Below are positions 15,735-24,463 of a stretch of DNA of 38,201 nucleotides, piece after piece. The notes below the pieces were generated by a model. That model was not told the origin of the DNA. It made no database searches and saw only the letters and a program-made list of their open reading frames with translations. Each line of letters begins with the position of its first letter. Position 1 is the first letter of the stretch. Made by a program: the position numbers and the translations under genes. Source of the DNA: CAYMEK01 sp964389305 (GTDB taxonomy: Bacteria; Spirochaetota; Spirochaetia; SZUA-6; DRHE01); assembly GCA_964389305.1 (NCBI GenBank), contig CAYMEK010000042.1:1-38201 (forward strand), written 5' to 3'.

Positions 15735-17249
15735 TTATTCACGAAAACCTGCCGGGCTCAGCTCGTTTCCAGGCCGTCCGCCTGCGACAAGTGCGATCCG
15801 TTCTTTCCAGAGGCCATGTTCGGGAATACGGAGCACACCCTGCAGCCGCAGGGCCACCAGGGCCGCCTCGATATCCTCGGCAAGCCAGTCTCCCAGGAAT
15901 CCAAACCCGTAGACCGAGGCCAGGCGGCCTCGAACCACCTCGTAGCCGGGCCGGCCCAGCAGCACATGAACAGCCTGGCGGAGCGTAAAGCGTCTGGAGT
16001 TCGGGCGCAAAAAATCGAGTATCTGCCGTTCTCCTTCGGGCTCACTTCGGACCCGGCCGTCACATACATCACAACCGTTGCACGGCCCCGCTTCCTGCCC
16101 CATCAGGGCGAGTAGCTGAGTCCTCCGGCAGCGCCCGCCATCGAGGGCGTAGATGCGCATCTGGCCGTATCTTCGCGAAGCCAGCGGGTTATCCAGCCGC
16201 TCCGCATAGACAAGGTCCTCGGGGGAGCAGAACAGCACGGCCTCAACGGGCCTGCCGTCCCTGCCGGCCCTTCCCGTCTCCTGAAGATAGGCTTCCGGAG
16301 AGTAGGGCAGGTCCAGATGCGCCACGGTGCGGATATCCTGTTTGTCCATGCCCATACCGTAAGCGGAGGTGGCGGCCAGGATTCCGTCCCTGCTCTGCCG
16401 GTACCAGCCCTCTATTCGAGCCCGCTCCTCGGCGTTTAGTCCGGCGTGGTAGAAGTAAGAGCTGAGCTCAGGGAAGCGGCGGCGAAGGGTTCTGGCCGCC
16501 CACTCGGCGCCGGAACGAGTACGGCTGAAGATCAAAAGCGGCCTGGGGACCGAACCGGCGAGTTGCTGGAGAGCCCTGGCCTTGGCCAGTACTGGGATTA
16601 CCCGATAGCGGATATTGGGCCGGTCCGGGTCGGCCGTTACCAGCCGCGGCTCCCGGTCGCAAAACAGGACCTGCTTCACGGTCTGGAGCACTTCCGGACC
16701 GGCCGTAGCGGTAAAGGCGGAAAGGCTTCGTACCTGCAGGCCCCGGATGATCTGTCCCAGCCTGAGGTAGGCGGGACGGAAGCTCTTGCCCCACTCGGAG
16801 ACACAGTGGGCCTCATCTACCACCAGGTGGCCGATCTGCACCGCCGAGAGACTCCTCTGCGCTCTCCCCCCGCCCAGGGACTCGGGAGTGGTAAACAGCA
16901 GCTCCAGGCCACCTGAGGCGATCCCCTGCCCGATCAGCAGCCGTTGTTCCTCCTGCTGCCCTCCCCGCAGAGCATCGGCCTTCAGGCCCGCCTGCCGGCA
17001 GCGTTCGAGCTGCTCCTGCAGCAGGGACAGCAACGGCACCACGACCACGGTCAACCCGCTCGCCAATCGGGCGGGTAGCTGATAGCAAAGGGATTTGCCC
17101 GCTCCGGTAGGAAGCACTACGAGCTGATCCTTTCCTTCGAGTACGTTGGAGATCACGAATCGCTGGATGGGATACAGGTAGGGAACAGAGAAGTGCTTTT
17201 GGGCGGCTGCTGTTATCGGATCGGCTGATCCGGCTTCGATCCCGTTAAT
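15735..17249 (-). CDS. recQ: RecQ-family ATP-dependent DNA helicase, short form
   Basis: About 504 residues if it starts at the ATT at 17249. The helicase motifs are complete: motif 0 'FSVPYLYPIQRFVISN', Walker A 'LPTGAGKSLCYQLPA', 'VVDEAHCVSEWGKSFRP', 'SAFTATA', and 'QETGRAGRDGR'. A zinc module follows ('RRTQLLALMGQ' then 'PCNGCDVCDG'), then a winged-helix-like remainder; there is no HRDC domain. Unwinds DNA 3' to 5' in recombination and repair. The first ordinary start codon in frame, GTG at 17156, falls inside the conserved block after motif 0, so it would delete the glutamine that contacts adenine. The frame stays open upstream to a stop at 17253-17255 with only ATT, ATC and ATA as start options. 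It follows the PilZ gene by about 8 nt, so coupled initiation is possible. Function is confident; the start is not. Confidence 0.88.
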   Translation of the reverse strand: MNGIEAGSADPITAAAQKHFSVPYLYPIQRFVISNVLEGKDQLVVLPTGAGKSLCYQLPARLASGLTVVVVPLLSLLQEQLERCRQAGLKADALRGGQQEEQRLLIGQGIASGGLELLFTTPESLGGGRAQRSLSAVQIGHLVVDEAHCVSEWGKSFRPAYLRLGQIIRGLQVRSLSAFTATAGPEVLQTVKQVLFCDREPRLVTADPDRPNIRYRVIPVLAKARALQQLAGSVPRPLLIFSRTRSGAEWAARTLRRRFPELSSYFYHAGLNAEERARIEGWYRQSRDGILAATSAYGMGMDKQDIRTVAHLDLPYSPEAYLQETGRAGRDGRPVEAVLFCSPEDLVYAERLDNPLASRRYGQMRIYALDGGRCRRTQLLALMGQEAGPCNGCDVCDGRVRSEPEGERQILDFLRPNSRRFTLRQAVHVLLGRPGYEVVRGRLASVYGFGFLGDWLAEDIEAALVALRLQGVLRIPEHGLWKERIALVAGGRPGNELSPAGFRE

Positions 17250-17256
17250 GCCTTAC

Positions 17257-18045
17257 CTATTCCTTCTTGAAGCTGGTCCGAAAGAAGTAATCGTCCATGA
17301 TCTCGACCAGTTCTGGGGTAAAGTCCACCTCCAGGTTGACTCTCTTGCTACCCGAATCAAGAGCGTCCACCGAGGCCACCGTGCCGTTGACCAGAAACTG
17401 GTAAGTCTGGAAGTACAGCTTGGAGAGCAAGCTGTCACCCACCGGCGGGACTGGCACGCGGCCGGGAATCTCTAAAGCTATCTTGTTCACCCCCACGGAC
17501 ATGAGCTTGGTTTGCAGCTTCTGATCGCCGATCTGGGATTCTACGTAATCATTGAAACGCATGGTCCGGGCCACCTGCTCGTCCATCTCCACTTCCCGAT
17601 CCTTGAAGTTCTCGAATTGCGCCCTCAGGGACTCGTGGGCCAGCAGGTAGTCGCCTATGATCTCCACCAGATCGTTGGGGCAGCTCTTGTATACGATCTC
17701 GAACAGGCTCACGTTATCACGACCCTTGACCGGACCGAGCCTGGTCAGGGTGCCGCGAATGAACAGATTGATCGGGTTTTTGTTGGCAGGCTTCTGGAAG
17801 GACATGTTGACCGAAGTCAGCCTGTTCTGAAACTGTTGAAAGAAGGTAACCTCGTTTCGGTTCAGGATGACCAGCAGAATGATCCGCTGCATGGATAGCT
17901 GATACGGGGCGCAGATCAGCATGTAGTCCTCGAGCTTGAGCAAGGTCTGTGACTGCTGAAGACCCATTTTCTTGATCGCGTAAGGGTTGAAGCGGATCGT
18001 CTGGTCGGAATACTTCTCCACGTAATCCTGAATCCGGGACGCCAT
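17257..18045 (-). CDS. PilZN3/PilZ-like protein with degenerate c-di-GMP motif
   Basis: 262 residues from ATG 18045 (TTG at 18051 is possible). The N-terminal half, with 'QTIRFNPYAIKKMGL', 'APYQLSMQRIILLVILNRNE' and 'SLFEIVYKSCPNDLVEIIGDYL', resembles the PilZN3 half of Borrelia PlzA. The C-terminal half aligns with a PilZ barrel, but the c-di-GMP signature is eroded: the 'RxxxR' region reads 'ARTMRFND' and the 'D/NxSxxG' strand reads 'VGVNKIALEI'. It may be a non-binding PilZ, as known for some PilZ partners of motility machines. Predicted cytoplasmic. It heads a short operon with the RecQ-like gene, and its mRNA is predicted to be leaderless. Confidence 0.75.
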   Translation of the reverse strand: MASRIQDYVEKYSDQTIRFNPYAIKKMGLQQSQTLLKLEDYMLICAPYQLSMQRIILLVILNRNEVTFFQQFQNRLTSVNMSFQKPANKNPINLFIRGTLTRLGPVKGRDNVSLFEIVYKSCPNDLVEIIGDYLLAHESLRAQFENFKDREVEMDEQVARTMRFNDYVESQIGDQKLQTKLMSVGVNKIALEIPGRVPVPPVGDSLLSKLYFQTYQFLVNGTVASVDALDSGSKRVNLEVDFTPELVEIMDDYFFRTSFKKE

Positions 18046-18053
18046 ATCCAATT

Positions 18054-18081
18054 ATTGTATTTACCTGGACAAAGAAGTCAA
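18054..18081 (-). promoter_or_regulatory. Consensus promoter at the PilZ-like gene; leaderless mRNA predicted
   Basis: On the minus strand: TTGACT (complement 18076-18081), 16 bp spacer, TACAAT (complement 18054-18059). Only 8 nt separate the -10 box from the ATG at 18045, so transcription should start within about 3 nt of the start codon. There is no Shine-Dalgarno sequence. Confidence 0.7.
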
Positions 18082-18089
18082 GCATCGCT

Positions 18090-19109
18090 ATGCTCGTAGC
18101 CATGACACCCCCCTCCGAGCGGCTGGGTGAAGGAAAGCTGTCCCGGGAGCGGCTGGGCCGCCTTCTCGCGTTCACAGCCCACGGTAGTCCCGAGGTCCTC
18201 GTGGGCGCCGAGGCCGGAGAAGACGCAGCGGTGGTTCGCGGCGCCGAGACGTTGATTCTCACCGCCGACCCGATCACCTTCACCGAGGAGAACATCGGCG
18301 TGTACACGGTAGCCGTGAACTGCAACGACGTGGTGGCCATGGGAGGCAAGCCCGTGTATCTGACCACCACTATTCTTCTGCCTCCCGGAACCGGGCAGGG
18401 GCGGTTGGACACCATCTTCGAGGAGCTGGAGGAGGCCTGCCGTCGAGCCGGCGTGCTATGGGTCGGCGGCCATACGGAAGTCACGTCGGCGGTAAACCGG
18501 ATCGTCATCTCGGCCCAGGCGCTCGGTTTCCTGAACGGCAAGCCCACCCGGACCTGCGACGCCAGCCCCGGCGAGCTGCTGTGCATGAGCAAGTGGACTG
18601 CCCTGGAGGCGACCACCCTGATCGCCCGGGAGAAGGCGGAAGTCAGCCGCAGGCTGCTGGGGGCCGAAGGCCACCGGGAGGTTTTGAGCTGGCTGTACGA
18701 CCCGGGCATCTCGATCCTGGCGGAGGGTCGAATCCTGGCGGGAAGCCGCCTGAGCGCCGGCCACGATCCCACCGAAGGCGGCCTCGCCACCGGTATTCAC
18801 GAGATCGCCGAGCGCTCGCTGGTGGGGGTGAGGGTATACCGGGAAAAGATCCCGGTGCGCCGGGAGACCGAGCTTCTCTGCGATCATTTCGGCCTCGATC
18901 CACTGGGAGCCCTGAGCTCGGGGGTTTTCCTGTTCACGGCTCCGCCCCGCCAGGCCGAAGAAGCCTGCCGGCTGCTGAACACCGGGCAGGTTCAGGCCGC
19001 GGTGATTGGTGAGATAACAGAAGACAAAGGGAAGGTGGAGCTGGTGGAAGCCGGCGGTAGCAGGCCTCTGCCGCAATTTATCCGGGACGAGATCATCAAG
19101 CTCACCTAG
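18090..19109 (+). CDS. AIR synthase (PurM)-family protein, HypE-like
   Basis: 339 residues (ATG at 18102 is equally possible; neither has a ribosome site). It has the PurM/HypE fold signature: 'GEDAAVVRGAETLILTADPITF', 'GVYTVAVNCNDVVAMGGKPVYL', 'WVGGHTEVTSAVNR', and 'AGHDPTEGGLATGIHEIAE' in the ATP-binding domain. True HypE proteins end in a conserved Pro-Arg-x-Cys whose Cys carries the thiocarboxamide for NiFe cofactor assembly. Here the end is 'PQFIRDEIIKLT' with no Cys, and no other Hyp gene is nearby. It is therefore an AIR-synthase relative of unknown substrate, probably an ATP-dependent enzyme. It diverges from the PilZ-like gene, with about 44 bp between start codons. Confidence 0.85.
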   Translation: MLVAMTPPSERLGEGKLSRERLGRLLAFTAHGSPEVLVGAEAGEDAAVVRGAETLILTADPITFTEENIGVYTVAVNCNDVVAMGGKPVYLTTTILLPPGTGQGRLDTIFEELEEACRRAGVLWVGGHTEVTSAVNRIVISAQALGFLNGKPTRTCDASPGELLCMSKWTALEATTLIAREKAEVSRRLLGAEGHREVLSWLYDPGISILAEGRILAGSRLSAGHDPTEGGLATGIHEIAERSLVGVRVYREKIPVRRETELLCDHFGLDPLGALSSGVFLFTAPPRQAEEACRLLNTGQVQAAVIGEITEDKGKVELVEAGGSRPLPQFIRDEIIKLT

Positions 19110-19150
19110 CCGCGCCCTTCCGCGAGCCAGAGGCGGCAGCAGGAGCTCTG

Positions 19151-20989
19151 TCAGCGTACGGTGTATATTTCCACCGCGATTCCGCGGGCCAGGGAGGCGG
19201 CCTGTTTCCAGGATCTTCCCGGCTCCAACACAAAGACTTGCGAAAAGACGGTCCTGTCTAGCTCCAGATCGCGAAGCACCGCCCGCACCCGGTTGTCGCT
19301 TTCGGGCAGCAGGGACAGGCGGTAGCGAAAACCGCGCCCCAAAGTCTCCGTCTTTACCCTGTCGCCGTCTCCGAGGCTCTCAACCACCTCCCCCCCGCAG
19401 CGGCGCAGATAGCGCACGGTTCGGCGCAGCGTCCTGTCCAGGCGGCGGCCCGCTCCCCCGGCGACCAGTTGCGCTGCGGGGCCTTCCCCGCCGTAGGCAC
19501 TCATCGATCTCACCTCCACTACCAGGGGCAGGGCGAAACCATATTGAAGCAGACCTCCCGGGTTGAGCCTGTACAAACGGTTCAGCGCCTGCCGGCGCTC
19601 CGGGCTTCTCTCTTCCAGCAGTGGAATCAGGCAGCGCAGGGAATCGAAAATGCCTTCCCTCTCCCAGTACGGGTCCAGGCCGTCCAACGAACGCTCCAGC
19701 AGCTCCCGGTCGGCCCGGATCTTCCCCTCCTCCTGAAGGTAGTAGGCTTCGGCATGGGGAGATATCTGCACCTCTATGTCCCGGGCCAGATTGAGATACT
19801 TGAGAGCCACAGGCCGGTATTGTTCGTTGCCCCGGTAAAACTCCCAGTAGGCATCGAGAAAATCCTTTTCCTGCAAGTAGGATCGACCAACCTGCAGCGA
19901 GTACAGCCGGAACTTCTGCCGGTGGTAGTAGGAGAGCAGCCGGTGCTTGAAGGAGCGAACCACCGTCCGCAGGGTATCAAGCAGCCCGCCTGAAGGCAGC
20001 GCCCGCTCGCTGCGGGCCAGACCCTGGTACACATCCGCCAGGATCTCGTGCACGTCCTTCAGGTGTCGCTCCACATCGGTACCATAATAGTACATCCAGG
20101 CCAGATCTTGAGCGCCCAGCACCTCCTCGGCGTAACGACGGGCCAGCTCGAGCATCCCGAACTGCTGATACAGCAGGGCCAGGTTCACCTTGCTCAACGG
20201 GGTAGTGTCCCTGGCCATGGCCTGCCGGTACTCAGCCAGTGCCCGGCTGAAATCGAGGCTGGATTGGAACAGCTCGCCCCGGGCCAGGTGACCCGGCGCC
20301 CGGTCGGTTCTCTGGATCGATTCTTCGGTATAGCGAAGGGCCGAGTTGAAATTGTAAAAGCTGTGCTCCAGCAGGGAAAGGTTGTAGTAGGCCACGGAAG
20401 CGAAGTACTGGTCCTCGGCCTGGACGGCGTCCTCGATCGCCTTCAGGTAGAAGTATTTCGAGTTCTCGTAGTCGTACATCCCCGAGTAGATAGTTCCCAG
20501 AGTCATGTAGATGCCTCGATCCGGTCCGAAGCGCCGGAGGGCTTCCAGCAGGAGCTGCTCGCCCTTTTCCAGTTGGTGGGTCTTGAAGTACATCCAGCCC
20601 AGATCGTCGATTGAAGAAATACTTTCCGGATACATCTCCAGGATATTCTCGAGGGTCGCAATGGAATCTTGCTCGCGGTTGAGCTTACCGTAGCAGCGGG
20701 ATATCTGGACCATGGTAAGGTAGTCTTCCGGCTGTTTCTGGTCTGCGGCCAGGTACTCTTCCAAAGCCAGTTCGTACAGCTCCTTGTCGTAGTACAGATC
20801 AGCCAGGAGGAGGTTTAGCCCGGCCACCTCGGGAAAGCTCAGCTTCGCTTCCTCCACGAGTCGCACCGCTGTTTCGTAGTTCTCCTTGTCGATCGCCGCT
20901 CTGGCCTGCTCGTAGTACCAGTCGAGGCTCTGCTGTTCTTGAGCAGCCAGTGGGGAGACGAGCAGCAGCAGGCCGAAGATCAACAGCAT
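19151..20989 (-). CDS. Secreted TPR-repeat protein
   Basis: 612 residues from ATG 20989, with AGGAGG about 6 nt upstream. Signal peptide: MLLIFGLLLLVSPLAAQ. Then repeated TPR helices from ~25 to ~330 ('YYEQARAAIDKENYETAVRLVEEAK', 'GWMYFKTHQLEKGEQLLLEAL', 'ALLYQQFGMLELARRYAEEV'). The last ~130 residues form a non-TPR domain of beta character ('LVVEVRSMSAYGGEG', 'DLELDRTVFSQVFVLEPG'). The ATG shares one base with the stop of the transglutaminase gene (TGATG), so it is the last gene of the MoxR-type operon. Such operons often include periplasmic TPR partners (Bat proteins). Confidence 0.85.
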   Translation of the reverse strand: MLLIFGLLLLVSPLAAQEQQSLDWYYEQARAAIDKENYETAVRLVEEAKLSFPEVAGLNLLLADLYYDKELYELALEEYLAADQKQPEDYLTMVQISRCYGKLNREQDSIATLENILEMYPESISSIDDLGWMYFKTHQLEKGEQLLLEALRRFGPDRGIYMTLGTIYSGMYDYENSKYFYLKAIEDAVQAEDQYFASVAYYNLSLLEHSFYNFNSALRYTEESIQRTDRAPGHLARGELFQSSLDFSRALAEYRQAMARDTTPLSKVNLALLYQQFGMLELARRYAEEVLGAQDLAWMYYYGTDVERHLKDVHEILADVYQGLARSERALPSGGLLDTLRTVVRSFKHRLLSYYHRQKFRLYSLQVGRSYLQEKDFLDAYWEFYRGNEQYRPVALKYLNLARDIEVQISPHAEAYYLQEEGKIRADRELLERSLDGLDPYWEREGIFDSLRCLIPLLEERSPERRQALNRLYRLNPGGLLQYGFALPLVVEVRSMSAYGGEGPAAQLVAGGAGRRLDRTLRRTVRYLRRCGGEVVESLGDGDRVKTETLGRGFRYRLSLLPESDNRVRAVLRDLELDRTVFSQVFVLEPGRSWKQAASLARGIAVEIYTVR

Positions 20990-23160
20990 CAGAGCCTCCT
21001 GCCGGTGGGAATGAGCGGGTTGAGGAAGCCAAGAAGACGCATGGGCAGGGAGAAGGCGCGCCGCCAGGAGGCGAGAAAGGCTTGGCGGGTCTCCAGGGCT
21101 TCCCTGTACTCCTCCTCCCCAAAGGCGTCGCCGAATACCGCATGGAGGTAGCTCTGGACCCACGGGCTCAAGGTAAGAGCAAAACGCCCTTCGAGCCTGC
21201 CGGCATACTCCAGCAGGGATTCCTCTCCGGAGCGGACCAGTCCCAGGCCGGAGAGGCGGACCATGGTCATCGAAAATAGCTGCTTGATCCGCCGCCTTCG
21301 CCTGGTTGCCAGAACCGCAGCGAGGAGGGGAAAGGACTTGACCGCGGCGAGTACGAGCAGGTACAGCGAGGGCACAAGGATATACCAGAGACGGGCTACG
21401 AACTTCAGACCCCGGACCAGCTCCAATCCGAGCAGACGCACCCGCTCTTCCACCGTCAGCGACTCCGGCTCCTGTTCCCTGAGCCGGTGCTGGTTCCTGA
21501 GGATCTCTTCTAGCAGGCTGGCGAAGGTCTGCAGATCGAATCCGAACTGGATCGTGTATTCTTCACCGGGAGCGATGGTCTGCGAGGAGGGATCGAACTC
21601 GATCCAGCCATAGTCGCCGAAATAGACCTCCACCCAGGCGTGGGCCTGGTACGCCCGAACTTCGTAGAAGTTGAGGATCTCGGCTTGAGGGTCGACGAAG
21701 AAGCCGACCGCGACGCGGGCAGGGATACCCAGGCTGCGGCAGAGCAGGGCCATGGCGAAGGCGAAGTAAGAGCAGTAGCCCTTCTTGCTGGAGTAGAGGA
21801 AATGGGAAAGCTGATCTCCGTCGGCGGCCAGACCGGGTTTGAGGGAGTAGTAGTAGTTGTATTTCAGGTAGTCGTGGATGCGCAGCACCTGCTGCATGGT
21901 ATTCGCTTGTCCGCCATCCTGGTCGCCGACGATCTGTTCGGCCAGCTCGCGGATGCGCTGCTGGTTCCCGTAGTCGGTGTAGCGTTCGAGCTCCTCCGGG
22001 CTCAAGGTCCGGCTCCCGGGCCGGGAAAGCTCCTGCGCTCCGGCACTGCTGACCCGGGAAGTCACCCGGTAGATGCGCAGGAACGAGGAGTCGTCCCAGT
22101 TGGTCAGGGGCGCCACCCGTACCGGGTAGTTCATGCCGATCAGGGAGGTGGGATCGAAGTTGACGAAGTAGTACTCCTGGCTGACCTCGTGTCTGGCCAG
22201 ATAGCCCGGATCGGGAAAATTTTCCGGGGAATCCGGTACGGTTACGGGCAGCTCCTCGATCCCGCTCTTGCCCGGAGGCAGGTGGAAGAAGCCGCGCCTG
22301 CGGTCGTAGCCGGAGAGGATGTAGCGGCGAAGCAGGATCCGTTCGGCGGGGCCCTGCTTGCGGAACAGCATGACCAGATCGTCGGACATCTCGATCTCAC
22401 TCTCCAGCTTTACGTACTGGGAAAAATCGAAGCGGAAAAGCGTAGGCTTCATCAACCCTCCCCCCAGCCGTACGGCTCCCTGATTGTACCGTCCGAGCAG
22501 GAAGAACAGCAGTATCACCAGCAGCGGAAGCAGCACCCAAAGGAAAGAAACCAGGGTACCGAGCCGGACGCTCCAGCCGCCCGCGAGCCGTCCGGCTCCG
22601 AACAGGCTTTCCCTGTCCCGGGTTCGAGCCAGGACCAGCAGAAGAATCGTCAGGATCAGAAAAATGAACAGACCGTAGGAGAGAAACGAAGGATGGGAGT
22701 AGAGGGTGATCTGGTAATGCCCCTGGGACCAGAATACGGCGAGCAGTAGCAGGGCGTCCAGGCCCGCCTCCAGGTATACGAACCGGGGGTGGCGCAGGGA
22801 CAGGAAGTTCATAAGCCAGACAACCGACCAGGGCAGCAGGCCGGGCAGAAAGCTCTTGTCGAAATAGAAGTACAGAAAATCCGTATGAGGGCCGGGGGAG
22901 ATGGCAGCCTGCAGGCGGAACATCAGGAAGAAAAGCAGGCGCAGGCCGAGAGCCAGGAGAAAAAAACAGATCAGGGACAGCCACAGACGCAGCCGCAGTC
23001 TCTCCATCCACAAGGCCAGCAGCACGGCCAGCACGAATCCCGCGCTCAGGAAGATCAGATCCAGCTCCCGCCGGAAGTGCAGGTAGGCGTGGAAAAAAAG
23101 AAAGTAGAGCAGGAGGTTGCGTACAACGAAGATGCCCAGTTCGGTTCTAGATGGTTTCAA
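20989..23160 (-). CDS. Transglutaminase-like membrane protein (TgpA type)
   Basis: 723 residues. Several membrane helices occupy ~10-225. A periplasmic transglutaminase-like core follows, with the catalytic triad visible as C463 ('KKGYCSYFAFAMALLC'), H507 ('YQAHAWVEVYF') and D523 ('WIEFDPSSQ'), and one more helix at ~575-595 before a cytoplasmic tail. The start is TTG at 23160, which overlaps the DUF58 gene by 14 nt and has GGAAGGTG just upstream. The architecture is that of TgpA and its relatives, found with MoxR and DUF58 proteins. The substrate is not known; roles in envelope maintenance have been proposed for the family. Confidence 0.92.
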   Translation of the reverse strand: MKPSRTELGIFVVRNLLLYFLFFHAYLHFRRELDLIFLSAGFVLAVLLALWMERLRLRLWLSLICFFLLALGLRLLFFLMFRLQAAISPGPHTDFLYFYFDKSFLPGLLPWSVVWLMNFLSLRHPRFVYLEAGLDALLLLAVFWSQGHYQITLYSHPSFLSYGLFIFLILTILLLVLARTRDRESLFGAGRLAGGWSVRLGTLVSFLWVLLPLLVILLFFLLGRYNQGAVRLGGGLMKPTLFRFDFSQYVKLESEIEMSDDLVMLFRKQGPAERILLRRYILSGYDRRRGFFHLPPGKSGIEELPVTVPDSPENFPDPGYLARHEVSQEYYFVNFDPTSLIGMNYPVRVAPLTNWDDSSFLRIYRVTSRVSSAGAQELSRPGSRTLSPEELERYTDYGNQQRIRELAEQIVGDQDGGQANTMQQVLRIHDYLKYNYYYSLKPGLAADGDQLSHFLYSSKKGYCSYFAFAMALLCRSLGIPARVAVGFFVDPQAEILNFYEVRAYQAHAWVEVYFGDYGWIEFDPSSQTIAPGEEYTIQFGFDLQTFASLLEEILRNQHRLREQEPESLTVEERVRLLGLELVRGLKFVARLWYILVPSLYLLVLAAVKSFPLLAAVLATRRRRRIKQLFSMTMVRLSGLGLVRSGEESLLEYAGRLEGRFALTLSPWVQSYLHAVFGDAFGEEEYREALETRQAFLASWRRAFSLPMRLLGFLNPLIPTGRRL

Positions 23161-24463
23161 CCGGCACCTTCCTGCTCCCTTTGGAACTGCAGCGGCCTAT
23201 CTCCCGGCTCAGCGCCTCCCGGAACGCCCGCAGCTGCGCTTCGGCGGCCTGGGCGCGGGGTGTGGCCGGCTTCGAGGCCGGGCGCAGGAACAGCTCTCGA
23301 ACTGCTCTGCTGGCAACCTTGCTCTCGACCCGGGGCAGGTCCTTCAGAAACAGGCGGACCTCCCAGCCCCTGGTCTCCAGCTCGCCCAGCAGGCGCGGTA
23401 AGTTTGCAGATTCCGGCGAGGAGTACAGCAGCACCTGGCGCTGCTGCTGTCTGGGAAGCTCGAGGCAGTATCTGTCGGTCCACCACACCTCGGCCAGCAA
23501 GCCGAGCAGCTCCCTGCCTTTCTCCGGACTGACCATCCGGGGGGAGCCCAGGTGGCAGGCAGTGAAGAGCACCTTAAAACCTCGGGCGGCCAGCTCCAGC
23601 ACGGCGGAGGCGCAGGCCTCCACCAGGCCGTCCAGGTAATCGGCACTCAGGCTTTCGGGCACCCACGGGGAGGGGGAGGCGTCGAGAAGAACGAGAAAGC
23701 GGGATCGGGGAGGAGGCGTCTCTTCGCCGATTCGCATGAACAGCTCGGCCGTATGAGCGAAGACCTTCCAGTGAAGCTTGCGAATATCGTCGCCCGGGAA
23801 GTACTTGCGGACCTCCAGCAGCTCCTCGCTCCTGCGCTTCGCCCGCCGCCGCTCCTGCTCCTCTCCGCCCTCGAGGCTCGGAAGCCTGGCCGGACCGCCT
23901 GGCTCGATCGAAGGGTAGACCCGCAGCTTCTCCTCCAGGGCAACGCTGACCGCAGAGCGGGTAAAGCCCAGCAGGTCCTGCACTACGATCCGCGCCTCCT
24001 CGCTGGTATAACAGCCCCGGAAAGCCGGAGAAAACCCCACCGTCTTACGATTCCGGCCCCCGGAAAGGGCGGCCCGCAGCACCAGGGGATGGCGTCCGGG
24101 CCATTGCAGGGAGATCTCGAACCCGAGCTGTATTCCCGGAACCGTCCGCCGGGGAATGTCGGCTTTGATCTCGGCGCTGCCGGCCGTACCCGGGAACAGT
24201 CCTGCTGTAGTCAGGGTACAGTCCACCGGATCCGGGGTCTTGCCCAGGTGCCGGTGCAGGATCGATCGGGTGAGATGGTTCGTTCCCAGGCAATAGCAGG
24301 CTAAAAGCAGGAAAGCGCTCCCCCACAGCAGAGTGGCCAGCTCCATGCGCAGGATCCCGGCAGCCAGTACACCCAGCGCCAGGACGAGGTACAGGAGGCC
24401 AAAGCCGGTGAAGGGGAAAATTCTCTTTATAAGTTTTCTAGTAGGCGATCCTCGAAAGCTCAT
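23147..24463 (-). CDS. DUF58 (vWA-like) protein
   Basis: 438 residues. Two N-terminal membrane helices (~15-60) precede a beta-rich region and the DUF58 signature 'LLEVRKYFPGDDIRKLHWKVFA' at ~225. A vWA-like fold follows with 'FLVLLDASPSPWVPE', a degenerate metal-binding motif in which the usual DxSxS is Asp-Ala-Ser-Pro-Ser. Its start overlaps the MoxR gene by 26 nt, and its end overlaps the transglutaminase gene by 14 nt. DUF58 proteins work with MoxR ATPases in membrane protein maturation or regulation. Substrates are unknown. Confidence 0.9.
   Translation of the reverse strand: MSFRGSPTRKLIKRIFPFTGFGLLYLVLALGVLAAGILRMELATLLWGSAFLLLACYCLGTNHLTRSILHRHLGKTPDPVDCTLTTAGLFPGTAGSAEIKADIPRRTVPGIQLGFEISLQWPGRHPLVLRAALSGGRNRKTVGFSPAFRGCYTSEEARIVVQDLLGFTRSAVSVALEEKLRVYPSIEPGGPARLPSLEGGEEQERRRAKRRSEELLEVRKYFPGDDIRKLHWKVFAHTAELFMRIGEETPPPRSRFLVLLDASPSPWVPESLSADYLDGLVEACASAVLELAARGFKVLFTACHLGSPRMVSPEKGRELLGLLAEVWWTDRYCLELPRQQQRQVLLYSSPESANLPRLLGELETRGWEVRLFLKDLPRVESKVASRAVRELFLRPASKPATPRAQAAEAQLRAFREALSREIGRCSSKGSRKVPVETI

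Noticed and set aside
21640..22749. Plus-strand open frame of 369 codons opposite the transglutaminase gene
   Set aside because: Shadow of the coding strand; Gln/Gly/Val-rich with no motif or ribosome site.
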